Source of the DNA: Rhizobiales bacterium 24-66-13
GTDB taxonomy: Bacteria > Pseudomonadota > Alphaproteobacteria > Rhizobiales > Xanthobacteraceae
Assembly (NCBI GenBank): GCA_002257205.1
Contig: NCHM01000003.1
Span: 1 to 48,658 of the forward strand
DNA length: 48,658 nt
Reading direction: 5' to 3'
In this document: piece after piece, positions 26,874 through 35,707 of the stretch
How positions within the stretch are numbered: the first letter of the stretch is position 1
Layout: each line of letters begins with the position of its first letter
Notes under the pieces: generated by a model
Databases searched by the model: none
Seen by the model: only the letters and a program-made list of their open reading frames with translations
What the model was told of the DNA's origin: nothing
Position numbers and translations under genes: made by a program

Positions 26874-27306
26874 TCAGGCCTTGTCCCTTTTCCCGTGATC
26901 AATCGTGGACGTGATTTGGTCCCAGCCGGCCAGGGCGATTTCCGCGACGGCGGAGAGTTCGGCGCGATCCGCACCGTCACGAGCGCGGATCGACATGCCG
27001 CTTTGTACGGTCTGCACGAACCTCGTGAGCTTGGTGGTGTCCGCCGTCACCTGGAGGTCCCCGTCGCCCTTTGCTTTGTCAAAGCGGGCCTTCAAAAGAT
27101 CGAAGCCTCCCGCGCGCGCGGCTCGCATGAACTCGCCGAGTTCGGAATGTCCTTCGCTGCCCACCGTGGCGAGCGTCGCCATGCATCCATGCGGCAGATC
27201 GCAATCTCCACCCGTCATGGCCACGGCGGAATCCTGGAGAAATGCTAGCGCTGCCTCCCGCGCGGTCGCAGCCTTCCGGAACCGGGTCCAGACCAGTCCC
27301 TCATAG
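26874..27306 (-). pseudogene. TetR-family regulator, C-terminal half only
   Basis: Ligand-binding part of a TetR/AcrR repressor: WTRFRKAATAREAALAFLQD, GGDCDLPHGCMATLATVGSEG and QSGMSIRARDGADRAELSAV are typical of one SDR-linked TetR branch. The DNA-binding N-terminus is missing. At about 27306 the sequence passes into the opposite-strand SDR fragment. The open frame continues upstream only as antisense of that SDR. Not functional as a DNA-binding repressor. Confidence 0.8.
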
Positions 27307-27310
27307 GTCA

Positions 27311-27694
27311 GTCCTCTTCGCCCAGGCAGCGATCCCGCACCTTTCATCTGGAGGCCGCATCGTCTCCATCGGCTCCTCGCTTGCCGAGCGTGTTCCGTTT
27401 CCAGGGGTGACGGCCTATTCCATGTCGAAGTCGGCACTTCTGTCGTTCACACGAAGCCTTTCGCGTGAACTCGGCCCTCAAGGCATCACCGTGAACCTCG
27501 TTCAGCCAGGGTCGACCGATACGGACATGAACCCTGCCAATGGTGAGAACGCTGATTATCAGCGGAGCCTCACGTCGCTCGGCAGGTTTGGGGAGCCCGG
27601 TGAGATCGCCAGTGCCGTGGCGTTCCTTGCCGGTCCCGCTGCAAGCCTGATTACGGGGGCGGTTCTCAATGTGGACGCCGGCTTCAACGCCTGA
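27311..27694 (+). pseudogene. SDR-family oxidoreductase, C-terminal half only
   Basis: From LFAQAAIPHLSSGGRIVSIG onward this is a normal SDR: catalytic YSMSK with the preceding Ser (IGSSLAERVP), LGPQGITVNLVQPGSTDTDM, and the ending TGAVLNVDAGFNA. The cofactor-binding N-terminus (TGxxxGxG, NNAG) is missing. It joins head to head with the TetR relic at about 27310. No working start is expected; ATG 27242 lies in foreign sequence. Confidence 0.8.
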
Positions 27695-27779
27695 CGTTCG
27701 CCCCGCCACCATAGGCCCGTTGCCAAGGGGCGCTGCGTGACGCGGCCGAGGCTGGGAACCCGGCCCCCTTAGCCTGCGG

Positions 27780-28364
27780 TCACACCACGAAGTCGAAACG
27801 ACCGAAATGCCCGCCTCCGGTCGGCTTCATGTCGAGGAGAAGTGTCTCATGAAAAAGCCTGTCTCCGACATTTTGGGGCTCTCCGGGAAAGTAGAGCTGC
27901 GTGATGAGGACGCGGCCGCCCGGACGCTGGACCTTGAAATGGAAGTGACGCGTTCGGCCGGGGTAAAGCGCCGGTACGATGGTGTTAAACCACCAGCGCC
28001 CCTGCGCGTCGGTGAACTGGTGTCCGCGAAAACGGAAACCGACGTTGTCATAGTTGCCGTTCTCGTCCGCATGCCAGATCTCGATGAGGCTGCCGGCGAG
28101 TGGACGGCAGCGATTGTCGAAGACGAACCCCGCGACGGTGATCCGCTCGCCACCGGGCGCGTCGGGATAAAGATCGCGTCCGAGCGGCGAGTTCGGCCGG
28201 AAGAAGGGGCCGGCCTCCCTTTCGAGCGTGAGGTCGTCCCCATCGTCGCAAGAGAGTGTCAGCGGCAATTCGGGTGCGGCTTGCGCGAAGGCCCCCGTCC
28301 TGGCGGCATCGATGAGAGGCAGTGTCAGAAAGGCCGTCAGCAGAGAGCGTCGGGTGGAGGGCAA
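27780..28364 (-). CDS. Exported intradiol ring-cleavage dioxygenase-like protein
   Basis: About 194 aa. An N-terminal twin-arginine-like signal (STRRSLLTAFLTLPL...FAQA) is followed by an intradiol dioxygenase core. It has EAGPFFRPNSP, LIEIWHADENGNYDN (first Tyr ligand), ALYPGRTRHFHFKV (second Tyr, Arg and the two His ligands of Fe(III)) and ITQLYFPGEP. All four metal ligands are present. The family opens catechol-type rings; extracytoplasmic members act on varied aromatics. The start is uncertain: TTG 28364 is best placed after the AKR stop, since no ATG/GTG lies at a sensible site. Last gene of a leftward MBL-AKR-dioxygenase unit. Confidence 0.82.
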   Translation of the reverse strand: MPSTRRSLLTAFLTLPLIDAARTGAFAQAAPELPLTLSCDDGDDLTLEREAGPFFRPNSPLGRDLYPDAPGGERITVAGFVFDNRCRPLAGSLIEIWHADENGNYDNVGFRFRGHQFTDAQGRWWFNTIVPALYPGRTRHFHFKVQRPGGRVLITQLYFPGEPQNVGDRLFHETLLLDMKPTGGGHFGRFDFVV

Positions 28365-28413
28365 GGTCGGTCTCTGGGGTTCGATGAGGTTGCTGATGAC
28401 GTGGCCGGGGCGG

Positions 28414-29496
28414 TTATCGCAGCCGTTCCACGGCGTTGGCCTGCGCCTGCCTGATGAGGCCGGAATACATGTTGTCTTTGCCAGGATACCAGGGCATCGA
28501 GCCGATGAAGCCGAAGCCGGGGATCGTTTCCATGTGGGCGACCATGCGGGCACGCATGCGCGCGTCGGGAAGCGGGCCGGTCATCGCCTGGACATTGTCA
28601 CTCATGTGGTCGGCGTTCGACGTGCCGCAGAGCACGCTGGAGACGGCGGGATGCGCCATGACCCATTTCAGGAAGAACTGGGCCCAGCTCGTCGCGCCGA
28701 ATTCCTCGGCGAATCCGGGAAGCTGCTGGCCCTCGACCACCTTCATCAGACGTGCCTTTTCCAGCGGCAGGTTGATCAGCACGCCGACGCCCCTGTCGGC
28801 GGCCGCTGGAAGCAGGCGGCGCTCGGCGTCGCGGTTAAAGATGGAGTAGTTCGTCTGGATGAAATCGACATCGCCGCGTTCGACGATCGCCAGCAGTTGC
28901 TCCTGCGCGGCCGACTCGTGATGGGTCACTCCGACATGGCAGATCAGGCCGTCCTGTTTCCAGGATTTCATCAGCGGGATGACAACTGGCGCGTTGGTGA
29001 TGCTGTGGCACTGCATGAGATTGATCGTGTCGCGCCAGGTTCGCATCTGCGACTGCCTGAAGCTTTCCACCGCATGGCTTTCGTCGCCGAGATATTCGCC
29101 CGTCGCCCAGACCTTGTTGGCGAGGAACATCTCGTCCGAACCTTCGAACTCGCCCATGAACTGGCCGACGCTGACTTCGGCTGAGCCGTAAAGCGGCGAG
29201 GTGTCGACCACGCTGCCGCCGGCGGCGACATAGCGTTCGAAGACCTGACGAAGAGCGTCGCGACGATCGCCGGGCTTCAGGTCGAAGGTGAGGAAGGTGC
29301 CGAGACCCAGCGTGGTCACCCGTTCGCCCGTGCGGGGCAGGGTACGGGTCCGCGCCTCGGGATTGGCGCCAGAGGCTGCGGAGGTCGTGTCCTGGGCCTG
29401 CGCCGTGGCGGTGGTCTGGCCGGCGAGCGCCAGCCCGGTTGCCGCGGTTCCCAGTGTTCCGAGAAAATCGCGACGATTGATCTTTGACTGGTTCAT
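28414..29496 (-). CDS. Tat-signal aldo/keto reductase
   Basis: A 360-aa NADPH-dependent aldo/keto reductase. Tat signal NRRDFLGTLGTAATGLALAG at residues 8-27, then a linker and a TIM barrel. The tetrad is visible: Asp and Tyr in VVDTSPLYGSAEVSVGQF, Lys in FLANKVW, His in LMQCHSI. WVMAHPAVSSVLCGTSNADH is the cofactor-binding C-terminal part. Predicted periplasmic enzyme acting on aldehydes, ketones or quinones. The middle gene of a three-gene unit whose products all carry secretion signals; the preceding MBL gene ends 30 bp upstream. Confidence 0.92.
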   Translation of the reverse strand: MNQSKINRRDFLGTLGTAATGLALAGQTTATAQAQDTTSAASGANPEARTRTLPRTGERVTTLGLGTFLTFDLKPGDRRDALRQVFERYVAAGGSVVDTSPLYGSAEVSVGQFMGEFEGSDEMFLANKVWATGEYLGDESHAVESFRQSQMRTWRDTINLMQCHSITNAPVVIPLMKSWKQDGLICHVGVTHHESAAQEQLLAIVERGDVDFIQTNYSIFNRDAERRLLPAAADRGVGVLINLPLEKARLMKVVEGQQLPGFAEEFGATSWAQFFLKWVMAHPAVSSVLCGTSNADHMSDNVQAMTGPLPDARMRARMVAHMETIPGFGFIGSMPWYPGKDNMYSGLIRQAQANAVERLR

Positions 29497-29526
29497 GAGA
29501 GGTTCCCTGCTCGATTATTCCTGAAG

Positions 29527-30519
29527 TCAGAACTGCCAGCTGGCGGGGACCCAAGCGTAGGCGCTGTCGGTCTTGAGCATCCGGCCAAGGCCGGGGAACG
29601 GAAAATGGAAGCCGAGTACGGGAATGCGGTCGGCTGCCGCCCTGTCGAAGATGCGACGGCGGGAGGCGAGCGCGGTCTCCTTGTCGCGGTCGGGACCCGG
29701 AAGCCAGGGATTGTCGACGTTGACGACCGGGTGGTAGGCAAGATCGGCCGTCAGCAGCAGTTGGTCGTTTCCGGAGTGGATGAGGAAGGTCGCCATGCCC
29801 GGCGTGTGGCCAGATGCGACAATTGTCGTGAGGCCCGGCACGATCTCGGCGCCGGCTTCGTAAAGCTCGACATCGTTCATGACTGGTTCGAGGCTGTTCT
29901 TAATGTTTGCCGCGAAGCGCAGGCGGAACTCCTCGGGCACCGGCATGTAGGAAAGATCCGGATCGGTGCGGACGAAGAAATCCCAGTCCGCCTTCGGCAC
30001 GAAGACCGTGGCGCGGGGGAAGGCCTTGCCGCCGTCGGCGGATCTGAGATTGCCGACATGGTCCGGATGGGTGTGCGAGATGACGATTGTGTCGATGTCC
30101 GCCGCGCTCAGGCCGATCGCCGCGAGGTTGTCGAAGATCCGGCCGCCATTCGGCCCCATCGTCTTGCCCGCGCCGGCCTCGATCAGAATCCGGCGGCCGC
30201 CGGTTTCGATCAGAAGCGTGTTGAGGTTAAGCGTCATGTGGTCGGTGGGAAGAAATGCGCGCCGCAGCACCGCCTGAAGCTCCGCCTCGAGCGCATCGCT
30301 CGCATAGACACGCGGCGGGCCGCCAATGACGCCGTCGCTCAAAACGGTCGCCCGGATGTCGCCGACACGGAAGCGGTAGCAGCCGGAATTGCCGCTCAGC
30401 GAGGGTGTGGCTTGGGCCTTCGCGCTACCGGAACCGCCAATGGCCGGGACGACCACGCTCGATGCGCCTGCGACGGCGGACAGCATGATGGCGCGTCGGT
30501 TGAGGGGGAAGGCATTCAT
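29527..30519 (-). CDS. Exported MBL-fold metallo-hydrolase
   Basis: A 330-aa metallo-beta-lactamase-fold protein. A Tat-like signal (NRRAIMLSAVAGASSVVVPA) is followed by the metal motif SHTHPDHVGN, with ASGHTPGMATFLI and LLTADLAYHP supplying further ligands, and HFPFPGLG near the end. The overall layout resembles lactonase/AttM-like members; lactone or ester hydrolysis is plausible but unproven. ATG 30519 has AAAGGGA upstream. First gene of the unit and divergent from the LysR gene at 30689. Confidence 0.9.
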   Translation of the reverse strand: MNAFPLNRRAIMLSAVAGASSVVVPAIGGSGSAKAQATPSLSGNSGCYRFRVGDIRATVLSDGVIGGPPRVYASDALEAELQAVLRRAFLPTDHMTLNLNTLLIETGGRRILIEAGAGKTMGPNGGRIFDNLAAIGLSAADIDTIVISHTHPDHVGNLRSADGGKAFPRATVFVPKADWDFFVRTDPDLSYMPVPEEFRLRFAANIKNSLEPVMNDVELYEAGAEIVPGLTTIVASGHTPGMATFLIHSGNDQLLLTADLAYHPVVNVDNPWLPGPDRDKETALASRRRIFDRAAADRIPVLGFHFPFPGLGRMLKTDSAYAWVPASWQF

Positions 30520-30640
30520 CGGTTTTCCCTTTCGTTCGTGCACGCGCTCTTCGTTCCGGCGTCGGGGCCGAGGGGGCTGGTGAGAGAAAGCAAGCCGTGC
30601 GCGGCAGATACCTTGCGGAACCATGACATGGGGCTATTCA

Positions 30641-30668
30641 GCCGATAAGATGCGCAATTGCGATCGGC
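30641..30668. promoter_or_regulatory. Dyad between MBL unit and LysR gene
   Basis: GCCGAT at 30641-30646 and ATCGGC at 30663-30668 form an inverted repeat that encloses the 10-bp palindrome CGCAATTGCG (30653-30662). It sits 20 bp before the LysR start in the divergent gap, the usual place of a LysR-type operator. Confidence 0.55.
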
Positions 30669-30688
30669 ATGATTAGAATAGCTTCCCA

Positions 30689-31621
30689 ATGAACCCTGTT
30701 CGGCTCGACAGCTTCGATGTCTTCGTCTCGATCGTCCGGTGTGGCGGTTTCCGCGCGGCGGCGCTTGAGCGCGGCGTGTCGTCGTCGGCCTTAAGCCAGA
30801 CGATGAACGCCCTGGAAGAGGCGCTCGGGATCCGACTGCTCAATCGTACGACGAGGAGCGTGTCCCCCACGGAAGCAGGACAGCGCCTCCTCGAACGTTT
30901 GGCCCCAGCGTTGAGTGATATCCGGCTTGCGGTGGCCGAAGTCGACGAGCTGAGGGTCACTCCGTCCGGAACGCTTCGGATCAACGCCCCGGCGCCGGCC
31001 GTCGATCATTATCTTTGCCCGCTGGCATTCGACTTCATGGATGCCTATCGCGAGGTGAGCATTGAAATCATCAGCGATGCGGCGGTTATCGACATCGTCG
31101 AAAAGAGCTTCGATGCCGGCGTGAGATTCGGCAAGCAACTGGCGCAGGATATGATCGCGCTCCCGCTCGGACCGGCACTTCGCTATGCGATCGTCGCTTC
31201 ACCGGACTACATCAAAAAGCATGGTCAGCCGCAGGTTCCGCACGATCTCGTCAGCCATGACTGCATCAAGCGCAGATATCCTGGGGGTACCTTGGCCACC
31301 TGGCGGTTTGCCGACGGCAGCGAAGAGATAGAGGTCACTCCCAGGGGCCGCCTGATGGTCAGCTCGGCGCACAACGAGCTGCAGGCGGCGCTGGCCGGCA
31401 GAGGAATAGCCCATGTTTTCGATGACTATGCCAAACCGCATATCCTGAATGGCGAGCTTGTTGAACTACTCTCCGATTGCAGCCCGACATTGCCGCACTG
31501 GTTTCTGTACTATCCGAGCCGTCGCCTCCCCAGCGCTACCATGAGGGCATTTCTCGATTACGTTCGGAGCTACGACTGGCAGGCCCGAACGCAACGGCAC
31601 CCCATCGCGCCGGTCGGCTGA
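30689..31621 (+). CDS. LysR-family regulator (module 1)
   Basis: A 310-aa LysR-type activator/repressor. N-terminal winged [60 protein letters not shown]-type pattern (residues about 6-65), then a periplasmic-binding-like effector domain (about 90-300) ending with FLYYPSRRLPSATMRAFLDY. This NRTTRSVS branch (DmlR/CrgA-like) often controls adjacent oxidoreductases. Divergent from the MBL/AKR/dioxygenase unit, its probable target. Effector unknown. Confidence 0.93.
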   Translation: MNPVRLDSFDVFVSIVRCGGFRAAALERGVSSSALSQTMNALEEALGIRLLNRTTRSVSPTEAGQRLLERLAPALSDIRLAVAEVDELRVTPSGTLRINAPAPAVDHYLCPLAFDFMDAYREVSIEIISDAAVIDIVEKSFDAGVRFGKQLAQDMIALPLGPALRYAIVASPDYIKKHGQPQVPHDLVSHDCIKRRYPGGTLATWRFADGSEEIEVTPRGRLMVSSAHNELQAALAGRGIAHVFDDYAKPHILNGELVELLSDCSPTLPHWFLYYPSRRLPSATMRAFLDYVRSYDWQARTQRHPIAPVG

Positions 31622-31684
31622 GACGTTCGCAACGGCGGTCGGTGACCACCAAGCGATGTTGGGTCAAGCATCATGCGTAGCGCC

Positions 31685-32182
31685 TCAATTGACGCGCTGC
31701 CATTCGATCCTGATTTCGGTCCCTTCCGGACGCCGAAAATGTTCGGTCATGCGGTCTCCGGCGACGACCAGCGTGAGGTCATCACGGGTCCGGACGCTGC
31801 CAACCCAGTTCGGGAATGTCGCCCCTTCCACACGGTTGCCGCTGAATTCACCCCTCTCATCGACGGTATAGGTGCCGAAGAACCCGATGTTGTGTGACAC
31901 GGTCATTCGGTTTTCCTCGTCCGTCCCTTTGCCACGGGCATCCGAGGCAAAGCGCGGGGTATCGGCATCGGTGATCACTGCCGAAAAGTGCATGTCCGGC
32001 GTGAAGACGAGCAGGCCATTGGGGTTCTGACCATAGGCCGGGATATCTTGCCCACCTGGATCAATGGTCGCCGACACCAGTTTCCAGGTGCCCAATACCT
32101 GATTGTCGGCGGCGGTCTGCGCAAATGCAGACGAAGACGCGATGCTGAGAACGATCGCCAATAGCGTTGGTCGAATGGACAT
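31685..32182 (-). CDS. Secreted lipocalin-like protein
   Basis: A 165-aa protein with a clear signal peptide (LLAIVLSIASSSAFAQ, cleavage after AFA) and a lipocalin-like domain. It begins LGTWKLVSATID, continues NPNGLLVFTPDMHFSAVI and IGFFGTYTVDERGEFSGNRVEG, and ends EIRIEWQRV. The family binds small hydrophobic ligands or has hydroxylase-like uses; the role is unknown. It lies 45 bp after the SDR gene in the same direction, so probably co-transcribed and controlled by the LysR at 33157. Confidence 0.85.
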   Translation of the reverse strand: MSIRPTLLAIVLSIASSSAFAQTAADNQVLGTWKLVSATIDPGGQDIPAYGQNPNGLLVFTPDMHFSAVITDADTPRFASDARGKGTDEENRMTVSHNIGFFGTYTVDERGEFSGNRVEGATFPNWVGSVRTRDDLTLVVAGDRMTEHFRRPEGTEIRIEWQRVN

Positions 32183-32227
32183 GTTTGTCCTCTCTTTATG
32201 TCCGTGTTTTCAGGACGCTGATGCGGT

Positions 32228-33061
32228 TCACGGATCCTGCCGGTCGGCGGAATCGGCCACTCCCCGCTGCGCCTCAAGGGCTTTCAGGCGCGCGGAAAGC
32301 GCCTGTGAAATCGAGGCATAGGCTGTGCTGCCCAGCGCCAGCCGCAATGGCGGCGCGTCGCTCTCGGCAGCCGCGATCATTGCGGCCACGGTCCGCGCCG
32401 CGTCGCCCTTGATCGCGAAACTTCCGTCGCTGATCGCGCGGCGAACGGCGCCGGCAGGGGTTTCCTCATAGGCAGCCAAAGGCTCTGCACGGTCGAGGTT
32501 GGCACCGAAGTTCGTGCCCGTCGGCCCCGGTTCGGCGATGATGAAGTCGATACCGAAGGGAGCCACTTCCTGTGCGACGGATTCGACGAAGCCCTCGATG
32601 CCCCATTTGGTCGCGTGATAGAGGCTGAAGCCCGGATAAGCGATCTGCCCGCCCTCGGAAGAAACCTGGACGATCCGTCCGCCGCGTTGCCTTCGAAGAA
32701 AGGGCAGCGCGGCACGGATCAGGTGGATGGATCCTGCGAGGTTGGTGGTGATCTGCCGGTCGATCTGCGCCTTCGAGACCTCTTCTGCGGCCCCGAACAG
32801 GCCATAGCCCGCGTTGCTGACGATCACGTCTATCCGTACGTATCGCTGAAAAGCGCTCTCGACCGCGGAGGTGATGCTGTCCGTTTCTGCCAGATCGAGC
32901 TGGACAACATCCAATCGGTCCGGGTGATCCGGCCTGAGCTGCTCCAGGGCTTCGGGGCGGCGGGCGGTTGCGACCACCCTGTGCCCCCTGGCGAGCAGTT
33001 GTTGCGCCATCTCAAGGCCGAGGCCCGAAGTGGCGCCGGTAATGAACCATGTCTTGGGCAT
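32228..33061 (-). CDS. SDR-family oxidoreductase
   Basis: A 277-aa classical SDR of the MPKTWFITGATSGLG type (cofactor motif at about 8-15), with VSNAGYG, VQVSSEGG and catalytic YHATK (around residue 152), then VESVAQEVAPFGIDFIIAEPGPTGT. The C-terminal extension is longer than in reductases of 250 aa and fits the common SDR group annotated as oxidoreductase of unspecified substrate. Cytosolic. Divergent from the LysR gene 95 bp away and followed by the lipocalin gene. Confidence 0.92.
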   Translation of the reverse strand: MPKTWFITGATSGLGLEMAQQLLARGHRVVATARRPEALEQLRPDHPDRLDVVQLDLAETDSITSAVESAFQRYVRIDVIVSNAGYGLFGAAEEVSKAQIDRQITTNLAGSIHLIRAALPFLRRQRGGRIVQVSSEGGQIAYPGFSLYHATKWGIEGFVESVAQEVAPFGIDFIIAEPGPTGTNFGANLDRAEPLAAYEETPAGAVRRAISDGSFAIKGDAARTVAAMIAAAESDAPPLRLALGSTAYASISQALSARLKALEAQRGVADSADRQDP

Positions 33062-33101
33062 ATCAACTCTCCATCTGTCACTCCTGGGATGTAGAGGGCG
33101 G

Positions 33102-33128
33102 ATATTGGTGATATAAGATCGTCAATAT
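33102..33128. promoter_or_regulatory. Dyad in the SDR/LysR divergent promoter
   Basis: ATATTG at 33102-33107 and CAATAT at 33123-33128 form an inverted repeat in the 95-bp gap between divergent genes. Position and AT-rich centre fit a LysR binding site overlapping both promoters. Confidence 0.5.
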
Positions 33129-33156
33129 GGGATAAGGTGGTGAAGAGTGATCACGA

Positions 33157-34056
33157 ATGACCCGTCCGAGCCTGAACGATCTGGCCGCTTTCGCAGCGGT
33201 GGCCAATCATCGGAGTTTCCGCCGGGCCGCCGATGTCATGGGCGTTTCGCGCTCCGCACTCAGCCACGCGATAATCGGCCTGGAGGGAAAGCTGGGCGTT
33301 CGGCTGTTCAACCGAACGACGCGCAGCGTGTCGCTGACCGATGCCGGCGCGCTACTGCTCGCGCGCCTCGACCCGGTTCTTCAGGATCTTGACCAGGCGC
33401 TCGACACCCTATCGGAAGAACGCGGGACCCCCAGCGGCACGCTGCGGATCAACGCGAACAAGGGCGGCGCCCGCATCCTGCTCACAGACCTCGTGCCGCG
33501 ATTTCTCGATCTCTATCCCGATGTCGAGATCGATCTGGTATCGGAGGGACGGCTCGTCGATATCGTGGAGCAGGGTTTCGATGCCGGCGTGCGCCTGCTG
33601 GAGGCCGTTCCGCGAGACATGGTTGCAGTGAAGTTCGGGGACGACGTGCGTTTCATAGCCGTGGCCTCGCCGTCCTATCTGGAGGGCAGCGCGCGCCCGA
33701 AGACGCCCGACGACCTCCATGTGCATCGCTGTATCCGTCAACGTTTGCCCAGCGGGAAGCGCTATCGCTGGGAGTTTGCCAAACACGGTTCCGAGATCGC
33801 GGTGGACGTGCCCGGCAATCTCACCCTCGACGACAATGATCTCATCGTGCAGGCAGCGACAGCCGGGCGCGGCATCGCCTATGTCCCCGAGCCTTTCGCC
33901 AAGCCATTTCTGAAATCGAGTCAGCTTGTGACCGTTCTCGATGACTGGTGCCCGCCGACACCGGGTCTGGCGCTCTATTACCCGCGTAGCCGACACGTGC
34001 CGTCGCCGCTGCGGGCCTTTGTCGACCTGTTGAAGCAGCTGGACAGGACCCGATGA
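33157..34056 (+). CDS. LysR-family regulator (module 2)
   Basis: A 299-aa LysR protein of the same branch as the one at 30689. [32 protein letters not shown] with [19 protein letters not shown]. Effector domain from about residue 90, with [16 protein letters not shown] and YVPEPFAKP. Probably regulates the divergent SDR/lipocalin pair. No defect seen. Confidence 0.93.
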   Translation: MTRPSLNDLAAFAAVANHRSFRRAADVMGVSRSALSHAIIGLEGKLGVRLFNRTTRSVSLTDAGALLLARLDPVLQDLDQALDTLSEERGTPSGTLRINANKGGARILLTDLVPRFLDLYPDVEIDLVSEGRLVDIVEQGFDAGVRLLEAVPRDMVAVKFGDDVRFIAVASPSYLEGSARPKTPDDLHVHRCIRQRLPSGKRYRWEFAKHGSEIAVDVPGNLTLDDNDLIVQAATAGRGIAYVPEPFAKPFLKSSQLVTVLDDWCPPTPGLALYYPRSRHVPSPLRAFVDLLKQLDRTR

Positions 34057-34152
34057 CGCCGCGAAGGCGGACGCACCATCTCCCTGGCAGGCGGGAGAAG
34101 GCTTGCCGGGCATCTTTTGAACGCCGCGACCCAGTTCGGAGGTCTTCGCTTC

Positions 34153-34199
34153 TTGACATTTGTTCGCTACCATACCATTATTGTATGGTAGCGAACAAA
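34153..34199 (+). promoter_or_regulatory. MarR-gene promoter with 17-bp-arm palindromic operator
   Basis: TTGACA at 34153-34158 and CATTAT at 34176-34181 with exactly 17 bp between them form a near-consensus sigma-70 promoter. The spacer is TTTGTTCGCTACCATAC (34159-34175), and its perfect reverse complement lies at 34183-34199. The -10 box is therefore in the 7-bp centre of a 41-bp palindrome. Binding of a dimeric regulator would block RNA polymerase. The MarR protein encoded 15 bp downstream is the obvious candidate. Confidence 0.85.
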
Positions 34200-34213
34200 A
34201 TAGAGGTCTTTTT

Positions 34214-34663
34214 GTGAGCAGTCGGAAGGATCCGGAGCTCGTCTCAGCGGCAGCGTGGACGAAGAGGTGTTACTTCGCGGGCCGCGCCCTTATGGATGCG
34301 ACCTTGCGACCCCACGACCTGGGTTCCACGCAATGGTTCATCCTCTGCCATCTCGCCAACAACGGCCCATCGGTTCAGCGTGACCTTGGTCGCGCACTCG
34401 AACTTGAACGGGCGACCTTGAGCGGCATCATCTCGACTCTCGTTCGCAAAGACTTGGTTGAGCAGTCCTCAAGCGGAGAAGATCAACGTCAGCGTCTGCT
34501 GACGTTGACCGCTGCAGGTGAGGCGCTGTGGCGCGAACTTCCCGATCTTTCTTTCATTCATGAAGCGGCCTTCGGTGGCATCGATGCGGCCGAGCTGGCC
34601 ACGACAATCCGCGTCCTGCAATCGGCGACCGAGCGACTGCAGAACCTTTTGCGAAAGGACTGA
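34214..34663 (+). CDS. MarR-family regulator
   Basis: A 149-aa winged-helix repressor. The HTH region reads GSTQWFILCHLANNGPSVQRDLGRALELERATLSGIISTLVRKDLVEQ, followed by the wing SSGEDQRQRLLTLTAAGEALW and a dimerisation helix at the C-terminus. GTG 34214 is chosen. It has AGAGGTC upstream, and the open frame before it covers the promoter/operator palindrome. It stops 4 bp before the epimerase gene, so it likely controls itself and that gene in response to a small ligand. Confidence 0.92.
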   Translation: MSSRKDPELVSAAAWTKRCYFAGRALMDATLRPHDLGSTQWFILCHLANNGPSVQRDLGRALELERATLSGIISTLVRKDLVEQSSSGEDQRQRLLTLTAAGEALWRELPDLSFIHEAAFGGIDAAELATTIRVLQSATERLQNLLRKD

Positions 34664-34667
34664 GCAG

Positions 34668-35477
34668 ATGACCATACTGATCACGGGGGCCACGGGGCTT
34701 GTTGGCGAACGCCTTCTTCCGCGGCTGAAGGAAGCCGGTTTTTCTTGCCGTGTCTTGCTACGGGCGGGCAAAGCATGCCCTGAGGGCGTGGAGGCTGCGA
34801 CGGGCGACATTCTCGACCCTGCAACCCTCCCGGACGCCGTACGCGGGGCTACCGCCATCGTGCATCTGGCCGCAGTATTTCGAACTCAGGACACCGATCT
34901 CATCTGGAAAAGCAACCGCGATGGGACGCGCAACCTGATCGCCGCCGCGCGGGCGCATGCTCCCGATGCGCGGTTCATCTTGTCGAGCACCAGTCATGTC
35001 TATAACAACGACAATCCGCACCCTGGCCGAGAAGATGATCCGGTCAATCCACATCACGCCTATCCCGCGAGCAAGCTGGCCGCAGAGCAGGAATTGCAAG
35101 AAAGCGGCTTGAACTGGTCGATCGTCCGGTTCCCGTTTGTCTATGGCGACGGCGACGGACATCTCGAATCTCTTCCCAAGTACGTCAGTACCTGGCATCC
35201 CGCGCAACGCATAAGCACGGTACATCATCGTGACATCGCCACGGCAGTCCAATTGGCGCTGGAGGGTGCGTTCGATCGGCGCGTGGTGAATGTCGCCGAC
35301 GATGCCCCGGCCTCGATTTATGAGCTCACCGGCCTACTCGGTGTACAAATGGAATCGAGCGCCGAACCGCTTTCACATCCTTGGTACCTGCACGTGGATA
35401 GCTCCCTTGCCCGCAGCCTGGGTTTTCATTGCAGTGTCCGTTCGGTCTATCAGGCCCAACAAGAAGGGTTGATTTAA
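34668..35477 (+). CDS. NAD(P)-dependent epimerase/dehydratase-like protein
   Basis: A 269-aa extended-SDR protein. TGATGLVGERLL at residues 6-17 is the TGxxGxxG cofactor motif. It is followed by IVHLAAVF, LSSTSHVYNN and catalytic YPASK, then VRFPFVYGDGDG and VHHRDIATAVQ. The C-terminus (GLLGVQMESS...SVYQAQQEGLI) is complete. It acts on a nucleotide sugar or other carbonyl compound; substrate unknown. Co-transcribed with MarR (4-bp gap). The earlier in-frame start at 34518 lies inside MarR and is rejected. Confidence 0.9.
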   Translation: MTILITGATGLVGERLLPRLKEAGFSCRVLLRAGKACPEGVEAATGDILDPATLPDAVRGATAIVHLAAVFRTQDTDLIWKSNRDGTRNLIAAARAHAPDARFILSSTSHVYNNDNPHPGREDDPVNPHHAYPASKLAAEQELQESGLNWSIVRFPFVYGDGDGHLESLPKYVSTWHPAQRISTVHHRDIATAVQLALEGAFDRRVVNVADDAPASIYELTGLLGVQMESSAEPLSHPWYLHVDSSLARSLGFHCSVRSVYQAQQEGLI

Positions 35478-35489
35478 GGGCCCGTTCAA

Positions 35490-35560
35490 GACGCGTCGAA
35501 CGCATGCCGACCGAACGGCTGTGCGCACGTGCGGGCGTTGCGGCGACCGAACGTTCGATG
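35490..35560 (+). pseudogene. Short AraC-type N-terminal relic
   Basis: RMPTERLCARAGVAAT at 35507-35555 matches GMPIERLCARAGVSMS in the AraC gene at 38016, and the DNA matches as well. Nothing AraC-like follows. Probably the remains of a regulator gene once placed after the epimerase. The remaining 35561-35707 holds no recognisable gene. Confidence 0.5.
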
Positions 35561-35707
35561 CTTTGCTGGCGCGAATACCTCTCCGAACCTTCATGGCGCG
35601 GCAGCTCTACAGGTCGGCCGGCGAACGGTACCGAGAAGGTGAGGCGTGGACAGTCGCTCGTTGCCGGGAGAGCAGACGTTGAGAGCGCCAGGACATCGTC
35701 AGGCGTC

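Noticed and set aside
28228-29184. 318-codon plus-strand frame
   Set aside because: Antisense of the Tat-AKR gene, which has complete motifs.
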